This document shows, in pieces, positions 32,241 to 44,500 of a stretch of 64,000 nucleotides of DNA. Every line of letters begins with the position of its first letter. The stretch's first letter is position 1. The position numbers were made by a program, and so were the translations under genes. This stretch comes from Gracilaria gracilis (lineage: Eukaryota; Rhodophyta; Florideophyceae; Gracilariales; Gracilariaceae), in contig JARGSG010000136.1 in NCBI GenBank assembly GCA_030374805.1, forward strand, positions 40,747 through 104,746. The letters are read 5' to 3'. The notes below the pieces were generated by a model that worked only from the letters and a program-made list of their open reading frames with translations, did no database searches and was not told the DNA's origin.

Positions 32241-34657
32241 GTCTACTAAGACGGTTTAGATCTGTTTTCTTATTGCTCGACCCCACCTCAATACAGTTCA
32301 CGCCAGCGGCGGACCGCAAACATTGAATATCAAGCACAAACGATTGCAAATTAATACTTATGTCCAAAATGACCTGGACCGATCCAACCCATGGCTCATA
32401 CGAATACACCAGATAGCCATGCCCACATTGAAAGCGAAGCCATCAGCTCGGTATACATGTTAGTTAGCTGAAAAGTACCAACATTTCAAACCATGATAGC
32501 TCCAAAGCTCATGAGCTTTATTTACGCTCAATTACTCTCGTAGCTGTCCAAATGTATGTGTGGTTCATCTACCACTGGCTCTAATTGACGACCAAGTGGT
32601 GCGTCAAATGAGTGCCTGGCAATGTTCAAGACCGAGCACAAAAGCAACGGCCATTACAACCCTTCATTCGTAGCTACCGTTATCGAACTTTCAATTACAA
32701 GAAAGACTCTTTGTATCAGGATACTCATAACCCCAATTGTTCTGTAAGACAGATGGAGCCTAACTTTGATCTTGCGTTTGCAGGTTGGCGTGGAGTGATT
32801 TCTTACAATTTGATATTCATAAAACCACAGGTGTGCATGTTTCCATAAGAGTGGTTTTCCCTCTGGAAACTCAATCTTTCTCTAGAGATCCATGTGGTTC
32901 CAAAGCATATAAATAAACCTCTATAGTATGATCCAGTTCTCTCCGTGAGGAGATCCCAACTCTGCATATTACCATCACAACTTCTAGAAAACAAACAATG
33001 TGTTCGAAACATAGATATTTCTGCAAGCTCTGCTGCATAAATCTTTGCACACGCAGAGAACAAAAGAGACAACTTGAGAATTCTCACGGCTTAGCCGTGG
33101 TGAAACCCAAAAAAAAAAGCTTTATCGTCTTCCTTTGCAATGTAGATGCCTGCAAGAAAAGGTTTTACATTAGAAACCATAGTTGTTCATCTGGAGAGGA
33201 AGCACTGAAAATGTTTCTTCACTTTCAGCGGAAACCCAAAGCAGCTAAAGCGCCTCCGAGGCCTTTGAAGGGAAGGGTGTCCGAAGCTGACTATGGCCGC
33301 ACATTTGGCCGTGACCTTCTTTAATTACCTAGAGATATACATACGTATATTGGTGGATGTCTACAGTGGATACGACGGCGTCCGCCACGCTTGTCGGCGC
33401 AAATGGCTAGAGAGCATCGTGGGGGAAGGATGTATAACATAAAGGACTTTTGAGGTAGCGAAGATATGCGAATCCGATCTTCACTTGCAAATATGAGTTA
33501 GTTGTCCCTGGAGGAACCACCTCGGCAAATGTTAGATACTGTTCTACTTGTGTATTTAAACGTCTTCGTTTGTTTTGACCAACACTTAGATCTCAGTCTT
33601 TGCAACTGATTGTTGTATTTCTGTTGGTTGAATTGAGTGGTGCTGTCAACCGCTAGCGTCACTTTCGTGCCCCACTTTTGTATGAAGAGCTGTCCTGTAA
33701 ATAAAATGCGTATGCTTTGGCGGGTTACCAAGCCCAAGCCCAATCCTTTCCCTAGGAAGGATTGTAGATGGCGGCAGTGTCGTATTATGGGTGATGGGTT
33801 GCTGTACAACCTTCAGTCTTTAAGGTGAAAACAACTGTTGCTGCGCGACGAAGAAGGCGATCACGGTGCGTCACAACTCCCGTTCGCTACGCTGGCATTT
33901 ACAGTTGCGGATTCCATCATTTTTGCTCCACTCCGTCAATGCGTCACCTAACAAGAGCGAGAAAAGTGTTTCGTGTACACGTAGATACACGTACGTATCT
34001 ACTGCCAGATTTTCAGATTTGGCGGCAGCCATCGTCAAGGACGAAATCTGCAGCAGTTCTCCGTCGCTGTGCTAAGTTACCGTATACGTGAAGGAGAACC
34101 CGAACATGTTCCTTGACCCCATCACATGTCTGCGTGGATATTAAGATATTCTTCAACGATGACCGTCTTTGCCGGGCCCCTGTCCGGAAAATGCTTTGCA
34201 CCACACCGCCTGAGCAGCAATGCTCTGAAAGATACCAATTTCGTTGGGCTCGCACCGCGCAACCCAATGATTGAGATCAGAAGACATGGCGCTGTGAAAT
34301 GGCAGCTTCACTCGTGCGTGGATTCACTGCGATTGGGCTACCTTCGTATGATACATTATCAATCGCGCCATGAATGCGCAGCAACTGCGTGGCGCTTTGA
34401 TGGATTCATCTACTCTTTAAAGTTGCCAAATAGAGGACCAGAGGATTGAAAGGGCTGGTAACCCGTTGGGTGTGAGCGCCATGAACGAGATTTGTTGATG
34501 TGGTGATGAATGGAAATGTGTTTCCCGAAGAGGGCATGATGTATGATGCGCATTTACTCCGTTTTCGGAAATCATTCCCATCGAAAAGCTCCCGTTTAGA
34601 CCACCTGGTTCATTGCGGGGTGGATCCACTACCAACGTTAGCTTCGATGAAGCGCCT

Positions 34658-34664
34658 TATAAGC
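34658..34664 (+). promoter_or_regulatory. TATA box of sulfurylase-like gene A
   Basis: TTATAAG, 121 bases before the ATG and conserved in unit B at the same place. Confidence 0.55.
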
Positions 34665-34778
34665 CCAACCTCATCATGTTCGATACAGCTTCTTGGCCTC
34701 AACCTGTGCACTTCTACCTCTCTTCACTTGTATACTATTGTACAGATTCCCTAACTACCTAACTTGGTGACTTTGAAG

Positions 34779-37700
34779 ATGTTTCATTCTTCAACCAGTG
34801 GTCTATTATTAGCGGCATGGACTTCTTGTATAGCATTAACTCTGGCGATCCAATTGGCACCTATCAACGATGTGTACGAACCTAATGTGAATCGTATCAG
34901 CACCTTTATGAAGTCTGGACCGCATCGTTCCCTATTTGGAAAGGCGGCTATCACTCCCGCTCCGTCTGCTGCTTTCAAGCCGGGTGTTCACCCACGTATC
35001 TTGTTTGACCAAACTGGATGGGAAGAGCTTTTGGAACGCTATGCAAGCGAAGATACATTTGATCTAAGAACGTCGTGGTCTCACTTTTCCCGCAGGACAT
35101 CTTTGCATCTGGCTGAATCCAACCCTATTCTGAAGAAGCTGATACAGATGGAACGCGATGGGGAAACGGCCGTGTATGATGGAAAGCAAGATTTGTCCTC
35201 TGCGTCACGGGAACAGTTGGATGCGCTTGAACCGTTGGCGAGTCACATAATGAATATGACAGACGGCTACTCACAGAGTTTCTTCATGTGCGCTGTATGG
35301 AGTAGCGTGAATGAGAAGGTGGTGAAAGAGCGTGGCAGCAGCGAGTCATTCATGACAACAACGGTCGATGACTGCGTGAAAGCATCCGTGGGGTGGGCAA
35401 AAGTGCTGCTTGCTCATCGAGCAGTGACTTGCGCGGGCAAATGCGCAAGGGGACGCAGTGGATCACGTGCTTTTCTTTGGGATGAAGATAAGTGGTTCGA
35501 GATTCGGAATGACTGGTTCTCTGCGGGTGCTGCTCTAGCTCTGACGTTGGATGTTTTGTATGATCGATTTACTGCGGAGGAGAGGACATCTGTTCTAAGC
35601 GCATTGGCGATGCTCATGTACAAACAGACGTCATGGGGAACGGCACTCGAAAGCTCTCGCAACTCACCGAACGCAGCACAACATCCTCATCGCATCTTCA
35701 GCAACTGGGCACTGTACCATGGACACTTGTACATCACTAACTTGGTACTGGAAGGAGAGCATGAATTCGATGTGTATGCGTCTGGCGTGTTATCGTCGAG
35801 CAGTGAGGACGGGTTCAACGCCGGTCTCGACAAGCGCTTCACGGCCCTGATTGGAGCGTACATGACGCATGCGGTGTATCCGGACGGCGCTACGTTTGAA
35901 GATGCGTACACGTACTTTATTGCACTTCGAGAGGGGTCATTGGCGCTTGTTGCGGCCGAACGGAGGGGACTGAGGGTAATGGACACTGACAGGTTCCGAG
36001 GGTTGATCCACAATGTGGCTCAAATGATGGAGCCGTGGCAATGCGCTCGGGTGGTGGGTCATTCATCTGGTGGGGGGATGTCGTACCCCGCTTGGGCGGC
36101 GTTGTTCAAGTATGCTTATCCAGATGGAGCTCTACCGCAAATGGTTTGGAAGCAGAGGATGGGGAAGCACTTCCAGAACAACAAGCCTTGTCGGATCCAG
36201 TGGATACAGAATGTGATGCATGTTACGGTGATGGGAATGGAACATGGACGTTCAACGTACGCCGAGTCGCCGCAGGGGCTGGAAGAGGAGTTTAAGAAGC
36301 ACTTTCCGCTTTCGTATTTCAGCCCACGTCGGGGACTGCTTATTGCGCGGAGCAGTGAGGCGGAGGATGCGCTGTACGTGCACTTTGATGCGCGTCCGGA
36401 CGCCATGTTCCCTGGACACGATAACGCGGACCGCGGCATTTTCACGTTGACGGCGTTCAAGACGGCTTGGGTGGATGACTATGATTGGAAGCACAACATT
36501 GACTCTAGGAAGCACTCGCTGTTGCACATAGATGGTCTGGCACAGGATGCAAAGGCTCCACCTGTGCGGATGGTTCGTACGGAGGATACCGGCACGCATG
36601 TGCTTGCGGTGGCAGACCTGACTTATGCGTACAACGTGGATTGGGCAAGGAACTGGCCACACGAAAAGGCGCCAACGGCGGCCGTTACTGTGTACGACGA
36701 TGACGGGAGCGCGAGGCAGGTGTACCAAAGGTTTGATGTAGCCGAATACGGACACCCCCACGACTTTGGATGGCCCGCTGACGACGATGGTGAGGATTTG
36801 GGCTTCACGAGAAAGGAGTTCAACATGCACGGAGACGCAGAGGTAGGGTTCCGAGGGATGTGGACTTGGAAACGGAAGTACCGGGAGTCTCCTTTATCAT
36901 GGATGGTACGATCCGTGGTTCTGAAGCGAGCAGGAAACGGACCGGGCTTCTTCATGGTGGTTGACTCCGCCAAGGTGTCCGGCGTGGGCGTGAAGAACAA
37001 GTTTGAATCATACCTGGCGCTTGGGGACACGGTGCAAGTGGAGAGGGAATCATCGAGTTGTGAAGGAAATCGATGCCGGATTGTGTTAGTGGATGACGGA
37101 ATTGCTCAGGTGGACGTTCATGTTGTTACTTTGGGACAATCAGCATCGTATCGAACGGAGAGGTTCGAGAGCGACAAGAAACATCAGCGTCTTGTGGTAC
37201 GAAGCGACAATGATGGTGAAGAACTGATCTGGATGGCATTCCATCCACATCTGGGTGATCCAGACCGATTCTCAATGGAGCTGATTTCGCCGGGGCGGCT
37301 CAAGGTCGTATACGACGATGAAGAGTTCTACTATGGAATTGACGCAGACACACATGGTGTGCGACAGATGAGCGAACCAGATGGCGATTTACAGAACAAC
37401 TCTGCACCAAAGGCTGTAGCGCATCGTGCGCCGCCGAGCAGCACGTCTTCGATGACACCGTCTGCTTCTGCCTCTTCAACGCCCGTCCCGTCGATGACAC
37501 CGTCCGCTTCTGCTTCTTCAACGCCCGTTCCGTCGATGACACCGTCCGCTTCTGCTTCTTCAACGCCCGTTCCGTCGATGACACCGTCCGCTTCTGCTTC
37601 TTCAACCCCCGTCCCGTCGATGACACCGTCCGCTTCTGCTTCTTCAACGCCCGTCCCGTCGATGGCACCGTCCGCTTCTGCTTCTTCAACTCCCGTCCCG

Positions 37701-37916
37701 TCGGCCTCACCAAGTGCTTCTGCCACGTCGACTGCCTCGCCTAGCCCCATGCCGTCGGTTTCAAGTTCAAAAACTTCAGGTGCATCTGCTTCGAAAGCAC
37801 CGAAGCGACAAAGATGGAGACGCACGTGGTGGTGGAGGCGTAACTGGTGGAGACGCAACCGGTGGAGACGCAACCGATGGAGGCGCAACAAACAACGAAA
37901 GGGGCGCTCCAGCTAA
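34779..37916 (+). CDS. secreted heparinase II/III-like protein, candidate galactose-2,6-sulfurylase (copy A)
   Basis: 1045 aa from the ATG at 34779 (the open frame begins five codons earlier at a TTG). An N-terminal signal segment (GLLLAAWTSCIALTLA) leads to the secretory pathway. The next ~450 residues look like the alpha/alpha toroid of polysaccharide lyases: GVHPRILFDQTGWEELLERY, NWALYHGHLY, YPDGATFEDAYTYF. Then follows the heparinase II/III-like beta part with DNADRGIFTLTAF, AWVDDYDW and KHSLLHIDG, equivalent to the HxHxDxGxF...H..L.VDG pattern. After about residue 890 come six 14-residue Ser/Thr/Pro repeats and a Trp/Arg-rich tail. Chondrus galactose-2,6-sulfurylases, which remove 6-sulfate and close the 3,6-anhydro ring of carrageenan in the Golgi or wall, are large secreted proteins present in many copies; I assign this by layout and organism, not by alignment. 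An eliminating lyase is the alternative. Intronless. Confidence 0.65.
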   Translation: MFHSSTSGLLLAAWTSCIALTLAIQLAPINDVYEPNVNRISTFMKSGPHRSLFGKAAITPAPSAAFKPGVHPRILFDQTGWEELLERYASEDTFDLRTSWSHFSRRTSLHLAESNPILKKLIQMERDGETAVYDGKQDLSSASREQLDALEPLASHIMNMTDGYSQSFFMCAVWSSVNEKVVKERGSSESFMTTTVDDCVKASVGWAKVLLAHRAVTCAGKCARGRSGSRAFLWDEDKWFEIRNDWFSAGAALALTLDVLYDRFTAEERTSVLSALAMLMYKQTSWGTALESSRNSPNAAQHPHRIFSNWALYHGHLYITNLVLEGEHEFDVYASGVLSSSSEDGFNAGLDKRFTALIGAYMTHAVYPDGATFEDAYTYFIALREGSLALVAAERRGLRVMDTDRFRGLIHNVAQMMEPWQCARVVGHSSGGGMSYPAWAALFKYAYPDGALPQMVWKQRMGKHFQNNKPCRIQWIQNVMHVTVMGMEHGRSTYAESPQGLEEEFKKHFPLSYFSPRRGLLIARSSEAEDALYVHFDARPDAMFPGHDNADRGIFTLTAFKTAWVDDYDWKHNIDSRKHSLLHIDGLAQDAKAPPVRMVRTEDTGTHVLAVADLTYAYNVDWARNWPHEKAPTAAVTVYDDDGSARQVYQRFDVAEYGHPHDFGWPADDDGEDLGFTRKEFNMHGDAEVGFRGMWTWKRKYRESPLSWMVRSVVLKRAGNGPGFFMVVDSAKVSGVGVKNKFESYLALGDTVQVERESSSCEGNRCRIVLVDDGIAQVDVHVVTLGQSASYRTERFESDKKHQRLVVRSDNDGEELIWMAFHPHLGDPDRFSMELISPGRLKVVYDDEEFYYGIDADTHGVRQMSEPDGDLQNNSAPKAVAHRAPPSSTSSMTPSASASSTPVPSMTPSASASSTPVPSMTPSASASSTPVPSMTPSASASSTPVPSMTPSASASSTPVPSMAPSASASSTPVPSASPSASATSTASPSPMPSVSSSKTSGASASKAPKRQRWRRTWWWRRNWWRRNRWRRNRWRRNKQRKGRSS
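37449..37700 (+). repeat. 42-bp coding minisatellite, 6 units (copy A)
   Basis: Encodes SMTPSASASSTPVP repeated six times (the last unit has MAP). Homologous array in copy B has three units. The repeats give a Ser/Thr/Pro stalk likely to carry O-glycans, between the catalytic region and the basic tail. Confidence 0.95.
37812..37890 (+). repeat. Trp/Arg tail-coding repeat (15 bp)
   Basis: Units related to TGGAGACGCAACCGG encode WRRN(R/W) repeats, making a C-terminus with runs such as WWWRRNWWRRNRWRRNRW. The same tail is kept without change in copy B. It would be strongly cationic and aromatic, suitable for binding sulfated galactans. Confidence 0.9.
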
Positions 37917-38339
37917 GCCTAACTGATGTACAAATTATGTTCTAACCTAGAAACTGATATACCAACTACGCTTTAACCTTGAACCTGATATCTGTACTAA
38001 CTCCTTTTTGAACATATAAATAACTTATACAGTACCTTCTTTTATAATGTGGACATCAACCTTCATTCACTACATTCGTGTTTAACGTTCTCGATAGAAA
38101 GTTTTCTTTTGTTAAAGAAAACTAACAACCCATCTGGGTGACTACATCTAACGTTCCAGAAAGGCCGTCCTCTAACTCCTGACGGTCATGTAAACCAAAA
38201 GCTTAATTGTCCGCTGCAGATCCCAATTACGCTATGAGTTCTTTGCTCAAGAATCATGGTCTGGAGTGTGGTCATTCCAATCCTTCCTCTTTGTGGTTTA
38301 GCAGGGGTACCCTTGGAAGCGGTTGGATTTAATTTTAAT

Positions 38340-40761
38340 ATCTTTGTATGGTCGTGTCTTGGATAGTTGAATACTGCGATCATGTAAGAGAATGGAGGCG
38401 AAAGCGCTTGATACAAAATATACCTTTGAACGACAACACAAAGCTGCATCACTGCCGATGACTGGACTACAGCTGAAGCACATCCTATACCATGATGTCT
38501 ATTTGTGCCATCTATGTACTATGGTCGTACTATGGTCTAGTGAACCATAAACGGGTGGGTAACGGTAGACTCATGTTCGTTTAATGGACAGGTGCCACTC
38601 TATTACAGACCATTTGTTCAGGTATAAATTTCTCCCTGGTGACAGTCTCTATCATCACCACCTTCGACGTAAATGTTTCTTCTTTACAAGAAAACTTTTC
38701 AGTGCTTCTTTGCCTTTGTTTTCAACCATATTATTGTCACGCTATGAACATTTCCACCTGCGTTGGTTTCTCTCCTTCCACGCGAACTTTTGCTTCGCAC
38801 GAAGAGAGAAAATGTCATATGTGGAGAAGCTCGTAGCATAACCGTAACAAATCAGAGCCAAAGCACACCTACCGTCTCCCTCTGCCGAAAGATGGTTGTC
38901 ACAAGAGGTTTTCGCTCTTTGGAAATCCTTGTTAAAGGAAAAACAGAAAAGCAGAGAAAATGTTGCTTTGCTGATTGATGGTAAACTGCAGAGCAGCCAT
39001 TGCCGAGGTTCAGTACTTTTTATTTGTGATCAGCAAGGTATTGTTAGGCTATGTGCATTATCAAGATGTCGCTTTCTCTCCCTGTATGTGAACTACTTCT
39101 TCGCACGAAGAGAGAAAGCATCACCTGAAGGAAAGCTCATAGCATAACCGGGACGAATCAAAGGTGAAGCAAACCTACTGTCTTCCTCTACCTTTCAATT
39201 TGAATGTTAACTTTCTGTTCATTGAATTGGCTGATGCCGTCTACCGCCAACTTCTTGCGTCACCGACATCATGTTTACTGAAATCCCCAACAAAACGTCA
39301 GACTCCGCGGGTCCTCCCTGTCCATTACGAAATCTGTCTCCTTCAATGGACGTAAAAAGAGTCAGCTAAAACCTCCCTCACCGGCTGCCTGAACACTTCC
39401 GCTACATGAAGCTAATCAGAACCTCACCTCACTCGGACGACCCGGTATCACATCGCTCGGAGTTTGTTTTGATTTACGTGGAGACACGGCGTACAAATGA
39501 AACTAAACGTGGGCAAATTCGTAGTAGGCTTTTGAAAGCATTAGAGCGTTCGGAACACTGGAAGAACAGCGGAGCCACGGCAAAATCGAAAGCTTAATTC
39601 AGTTTCTAACGTAGTGGACATTGTTTCTCGTATGGTTCCTTTGACGCTTTTTGTCGCTTTCGGAACATGAAAAAGTAAGGAATTTGGATTTCATGTCATG
39701 CATCTCAATGGAATAATCATTGACTTGCACATACTCACAACCATTTGACAATCGATGAAATGGGAAAGCTACTCTAAAAGTGCCTCTTCACAGTCATGTA
39801 ACAAGAAACTCGTATGGTTGAGTTTTTGCAAGAGCTTTAGGGCCATACATTATTAAAAGGGGTTGTTAAAGACAAGGTACACGAGTATCAACGAAGTTCG
39901 AAGATCAAACGTGATAGAGAACCGGAAGACAAAGTTCAGGAAGAGCAATGAAAGAAATTTTCTCCCCCTTGAACCTGGTAGATACACGAGTCTATCTTTT
40001 GTTTTGGAACCCCTCTTCCTTGTGTCTCGTTGTAAAACTGTCCTTCCTCGGCTCTGAATGCTATGCAAAAGAGACTTGTACAACATAAGACAATTTCTTC
40101 AATTCGTTCAGTTTAGGTCATGCATGGGTGTAATTTGCTAGTGGTTGGACCTTGATCTTCTCTAAACATATGTCCTGCTAAAGATAATTAGGTTAGAGGA
40201 GAATCGATGTACAACTGTGCCGTATCGGATATAATCCCCACCCTCAGGGTGTTAAAGCATTGTAAACCTGTTGGAGAGAAGAATGTTTATATTTTCTTCA
40301 GTCAGAAACGTACATTCTACCAAGAGGGATCGAATGATGGTAAGGGTGTGAGAACGGATGACTGATATTCTTGCTGTGGCCAAGACAAATTCTGTCCGAG
40401 ATATCCTGTATATTCCGTAAGACCCCTTGCCCCTGGATGGAGTTTGAAGAAATCTATCACAGAACGTGGGCAGCAGTAGAAATATAGTCCCATTGAACAG
40501 GCGAACAAGTGAGCTTTCCATGAGTAGGATGAAATATGACTTTTCTGGTGGTGGAGGAGGGGCATCGTACACTAACTTGTATGCATTACACACGGGTGAC
40601 GGTAAGACTCTTTCTGTGTCAAATGTACACTCCTTTACAATACATCTACGGTTGGTAAGAGGGCTATCCCATCCCTGGCACCGCATTGCCTCCTTGAGAT
40701 ACATATCTGGAGAGGGTGAAGAATTTGGATCTAAATTTGGTCGACTGCAAGGTTTCTCTAT
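38340..40761. other. spacer between duplicated units, with imperfect direct repeat
   Basis: No conserved gene. Two stretches of about 120 bases, near 38763-38880 and 39072-39190, resemble each other (TTTCTCTCC..., TTCGCACGAAGAGAGAAA, CATAGCATAACCG-like, CTACCGTCTCCCTCT-like). Short frames that cross them end alike (EKLVA and GKLIA), but this follows from the DNA repeat. The minus-strand frame at 40704-40252 has no recognised relatives. Confidence 0.5.
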
Positions 40762-41545
40762 TTACTTCCAATGACGGCGAGTGATGTCCACGTCGTTAAA
40801 GTTATCGACAGGCTCCCAGCTTGGTTCGACATTTCTGTCTTTCCAAACCACCAAGTAGCTCATTTTTCCATTCCTAGTTGTTCGATGGTTCAAAATCTTC
40901 TCCACTTCAAACGTTGGGACATCATAGGCTGCGCTGTCTCCCTTGCGCACAACCAATTTCAAATTATCAGGAGGCACGGCGCGCTTCAGCTTGCCCAACT
41001 TATCCCGCAGAACGTAAGCGCCTCCGTGATTCTTGCGTACTGCCGTAAACGGTCCCTCAAACTTTTCATCCTACTTCGAGTCTTTGATCACGTTTTTCAT
41101 CATCACCAACGTTCCTGTGGAAAACGCTTCAGGTTTGAGCATTCATCGCCCGGCTGTGAAGTACCTCGCGTCCGTGTCCTTGACATACTTCCCTTTCTTA
41201 GTCACGGATGGAATGACTGTTTAAACTACTCTATTCCGGTGTGATTACCATATTTACAGGCTAAGAGGTGAGGATGTGGCAGTTGTTCAAAACTTTGAAA
41301 CCCCGTTCATCATGCGACCACACATGAGAGAAAAAGGTGTAGAGCCAGTAAGAGCAGCAACCTTACAGTTGTATGTTAGCTGTACGAATGGGACCTACTC
41401 TTCCGATCTGTTCTTTTCACCATCCAGTTCCTTCAGAAGCATTGTTTCCACGCTCCCGTTTACCCGTTTGACTGCACCATTCGCTCGAGGGTTGTATGGC
41501 GAAACTTGTGATAATTTGTATCCAATATACCGTTGGTACAACCCG
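40762..41545 (-). pseudogene. decayed chromovirus-type integrase C-terminus with chromodomain
   Basis: On the minus strand, from the right: SPYNPRANGAVKRVN (integrase core with catalytic Glu replaced by Lys), TYNCKVAALTGSTPFSLM, then a GPY/F module (KFEGPFTAVRKN ... GGAYVLRDKLG, PPDNLK), then a chromodomain (VEKILNHR ... YLVVWKD ... PSWEPVDNF) to a stop at 40762. Several stop codons and frame changes intervene. It differs from the gypsy family at the window ends. Its upstream end is cut exactly where unit B begins. Confidence 0.8.
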
Positions 41546-44500
41546 TCTAGATACGTGCTAGAAAGCTTCATATGTCTTCATCTACTTTGCTGAACGTGTG
41601 CACGCTGGCCGACGTGATGAGCAGTGTGCTGTGCTCAGTGTGCCACACGCTACTGCGACCATATCTTAGTCAACCCCTCAAGAGTGCTACAGTATGTCTG
41701 TCGGCAAGCAGAGTCGGCTGGACTGGTTTAATCTGCCGTTAACGTCCTATCATATGTAATGATCCCATATTGCTCGTATTCTCGTTCTTTTCGTAGCCTC
41801 TCTTCGGTTGCTCGCCGACTGTGACGGGTTGTACATAGAGATCAGCGCCCACCAATGGTTAGTCGTATTGAACCGGGAGGCATCGTCATTGCTGCCGTTT
41901 GGAGGCAAGTTTGTAGTTTCGAGCTCCTGTTCTCTCTGAACCGGCACTTGGCCGCTCCTGTGGGAAGAGCACCTCTCCGCAATGCGCGTTCTACATGAGC
42001 GACCAAGTTTCGGAAGGAGCTCTATTCGAAAGCTAGCAGTGCAATCAATATGGCAACAGCTGCCAGCATTGTGTCTCTCCATTCAGCAATGGTGAATTGC
42101 GTCACTTATTTGCAGTTGCGATTGCAAAAACCGATGTTGTCTCAACCAATCCCACACCTACACTACGAATGTTTGGAAACCGTTCATGCAATTTTGCATT
42201 ATTGTCATTAGTTATCTACACGGAACTGTAGTGGTTGAACACAGGGAGGATCTCCATGTTGCACATCAAATAACTGCCTTCAGATGACAGTTGATGATTT
42301 CTCTCCTAATCATATCGACTTCGTTGTTTTCTGATCATCGGTCCTAAAGTAGAAAAAAATGGAACTCACAAAAAGAGCAGTTGTTTCTTACCAAAGCCAA
42401 CATCATGTGTAAAGTTTACAGTTTACACTGTAAACGTGTTGACGCATATCAGATGGGTCTAGCAATTTGTTGTACCAAATTTCCTGAAACTGAAGCATGA
42501 AATGGCGTGACCCACATTATTGATGTAGTATTTTGAGCACTTCAAATATTCACGAGTTAGACTAATGTTTGAAAAACTGAACCTATAAAACAAAACGCTA
42601 CATTTAATTGAACCGTCTATGATCTTTTCAAAGAAATTCGCTCAACAAAAGAAGATTAATGTCAACGAGCTCGTAGCTCGTCATATATAATAACTTGTTC
42701 CTGGGCTTAGGGACGAATAAATGAAACCCGAAGCATCCACATCATCAGAACGTAGCCAGCGGTTGAATCAGGCCAGATCAAAATTTGATGTAGCGTGATT
42801 CAACCCCTGGCCTATGCCGGTATGCCAAAATCTTACACTTATTGAAAGCCAAGCCATCGCCCCAACTGATCGACGACGAAATGACGCAAATCCGTCCATG
42901 GTAGAGTGAGCATGCGTTGTGATATATCACCTGCGGTTGAAAAGCCGAGTATTCCAACCAGTTTTGGCGCTTAACTTGTCAAGAAAAGATTTGAACGGAT
43001 CAACAGTTTCATGCAATTATAAAGAGCGGAAAACTGCCATGTTGTACGACGTGTGCACGCTGGGCATGGAACGCTACATCCCGCAGTGGCCTTGCGAGTC
43101 GTCAGTCGCGATACGCCGCTCTGGAGACCGAACGCCAGGATATTAGATGGACGAGCATGGGAGACGTTTTGAATAGTAGATACCGTTGTACCAAAGGTTA
43201 CCTCTCCGGCATGAGCGTCTGACATGACCGGCGAAATAGAGGTGGCTTGGACGGTCACGCTGTCTATCTACCGTGACATAAAGCCAAAAACCGCAACAAG
43301 TAACAAAGTCACCCACGTTATTGGTGTGGTTTTTTTTTAAACACTTCACAAAATCAGAATTTAGATTAATGTTTGATTCACTGAAAAAAGAAAACAACTC
43401 TATATTTTATTTGTACATTCTATGAGCTTTTCAAAGAAATTCACCCAACAAAATCAACTTGATTGCAACGAGCTGGTGAGCGGACCTGATTTGAGCTGAG
43501 CTGATCTGAGCTGGTCTGAGCTCGGCTCAGTAAGCCCGATCACTGGCTCTGATCCTGATCAAATAATTTGACGGTTTTTATCGAATAGTCGCAACCTAAA
43601 GCACCCACATCCTCAGAGACTGTCAACTAAGACGGTTTAGATCTGTTTTCTTATTGCTCGACCCCACCTCAATACAGTTCACGCCAGCGGCGGGTCGCAG
43701 ACCATTGACTATCAAGCACAAACGATTGCAAAATAATATTTATGTGCAAAATGGCCTGGACCGCTCCAACCCATGGCTCATGCGAATACACCAGATAGCC
43801 ATGCCCGCAATAAAAGCGAAGCCATCAGCTCGGTATACAGGATAGTTAGCTGAAAAGTACCAACATTTCAAACCATGAAAGCTCCAAAGCTCATGAGCTT
43901 TATTTACGCTCAATTACTCTCGTAGCTGTCCAAATGTATGTGTGGTTCATCTACCACTGGCTCTAATTGACGACCAAGTGGTGCGTCAAATGAGTGCCTG
44001 GCAATGTTCAAGACCGAGCACAAGAGCAACGGCCATTACAACCCTTCATTCGTAGCTACCGTTATCGAACTTTCAATTACAAAAAAGACTCTTTGTATCA
44101 GGATACTCATAATCCCAATTGTTCTGTAAGACAGATGGAGCCTAACTTTGATCTTGCGTTTGCAAGTTGGCGTGCAATGATTTCTTACAATTTGATATTC
44201 ATACAAAGGTAGAATCATTTTGGAAGTTAGGATTCGTTATCGACACTAGTAGATGAGCCACAAGTGTGCATGTTTTCATAAAAGGGGTTTTCCCTCTGGA
44301 AACTCAATCTTTCTCCAGAGATCCATGTGGTTCCAAAGCATATAAATATACCTCTCCAATATAATCCAGTTCTCCCCGTGAGGAGATCCCAACTCTGTAT
44401 ATTACCATCACAACTTCTAGAAAACAAAAAATGTGTTCGAAACATAGATATTTCTGCAAGCTCTGCTGCATAAATCTTTGCACACGCAGATAACAAAAGA

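Larger units (their letters stand above)
29747..34657. other. non-coding 5' part of unit A
   Basis: Nearly 5 kb upstream of the sulfurylase-like gene. The open frames seen here (for example 30468-30163 and 32998-33324) are broken by stops or shifts in unit B, so they are not conserved as proteins. It holds a diverged internal repeat, a run of GAGCTGAGCTGAT words at 32107-32150, and possibly regulatory sequence of the gene. Confidence 0.6.
29747..38339 (+). repeat. segmental duplication, unit A (8.6 kb)
   Basis: Homologous to unit B (41537-49492) along its whole length in the same order. Left edge at TACAACCCGTCTAG, right edge at GGATTTAATTTTAAT; beyond these the flanks differ at once. The length difference (637 bp) comes from several indels, including about 239 bp at 30680-30918, about 45 bp near 31275, about 180 bp near 33550-33730, and three 42-bp repeat units in the coding region. 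Confidence 0.92.

Noticed and set aside
32998-33324. 108-aa plus-strand frame with many cysteines in unit A
   Set aside because: Unit B has an early in-frame TAA (GAGAAC became GATAAC) and an indel; no selection for the frame is visible.
40252-40704. 150-aa minus-strand frame next to the integrase relic
   Set aside because: No similarity to gag-pol or other known proteins was seen and the start is not supported.
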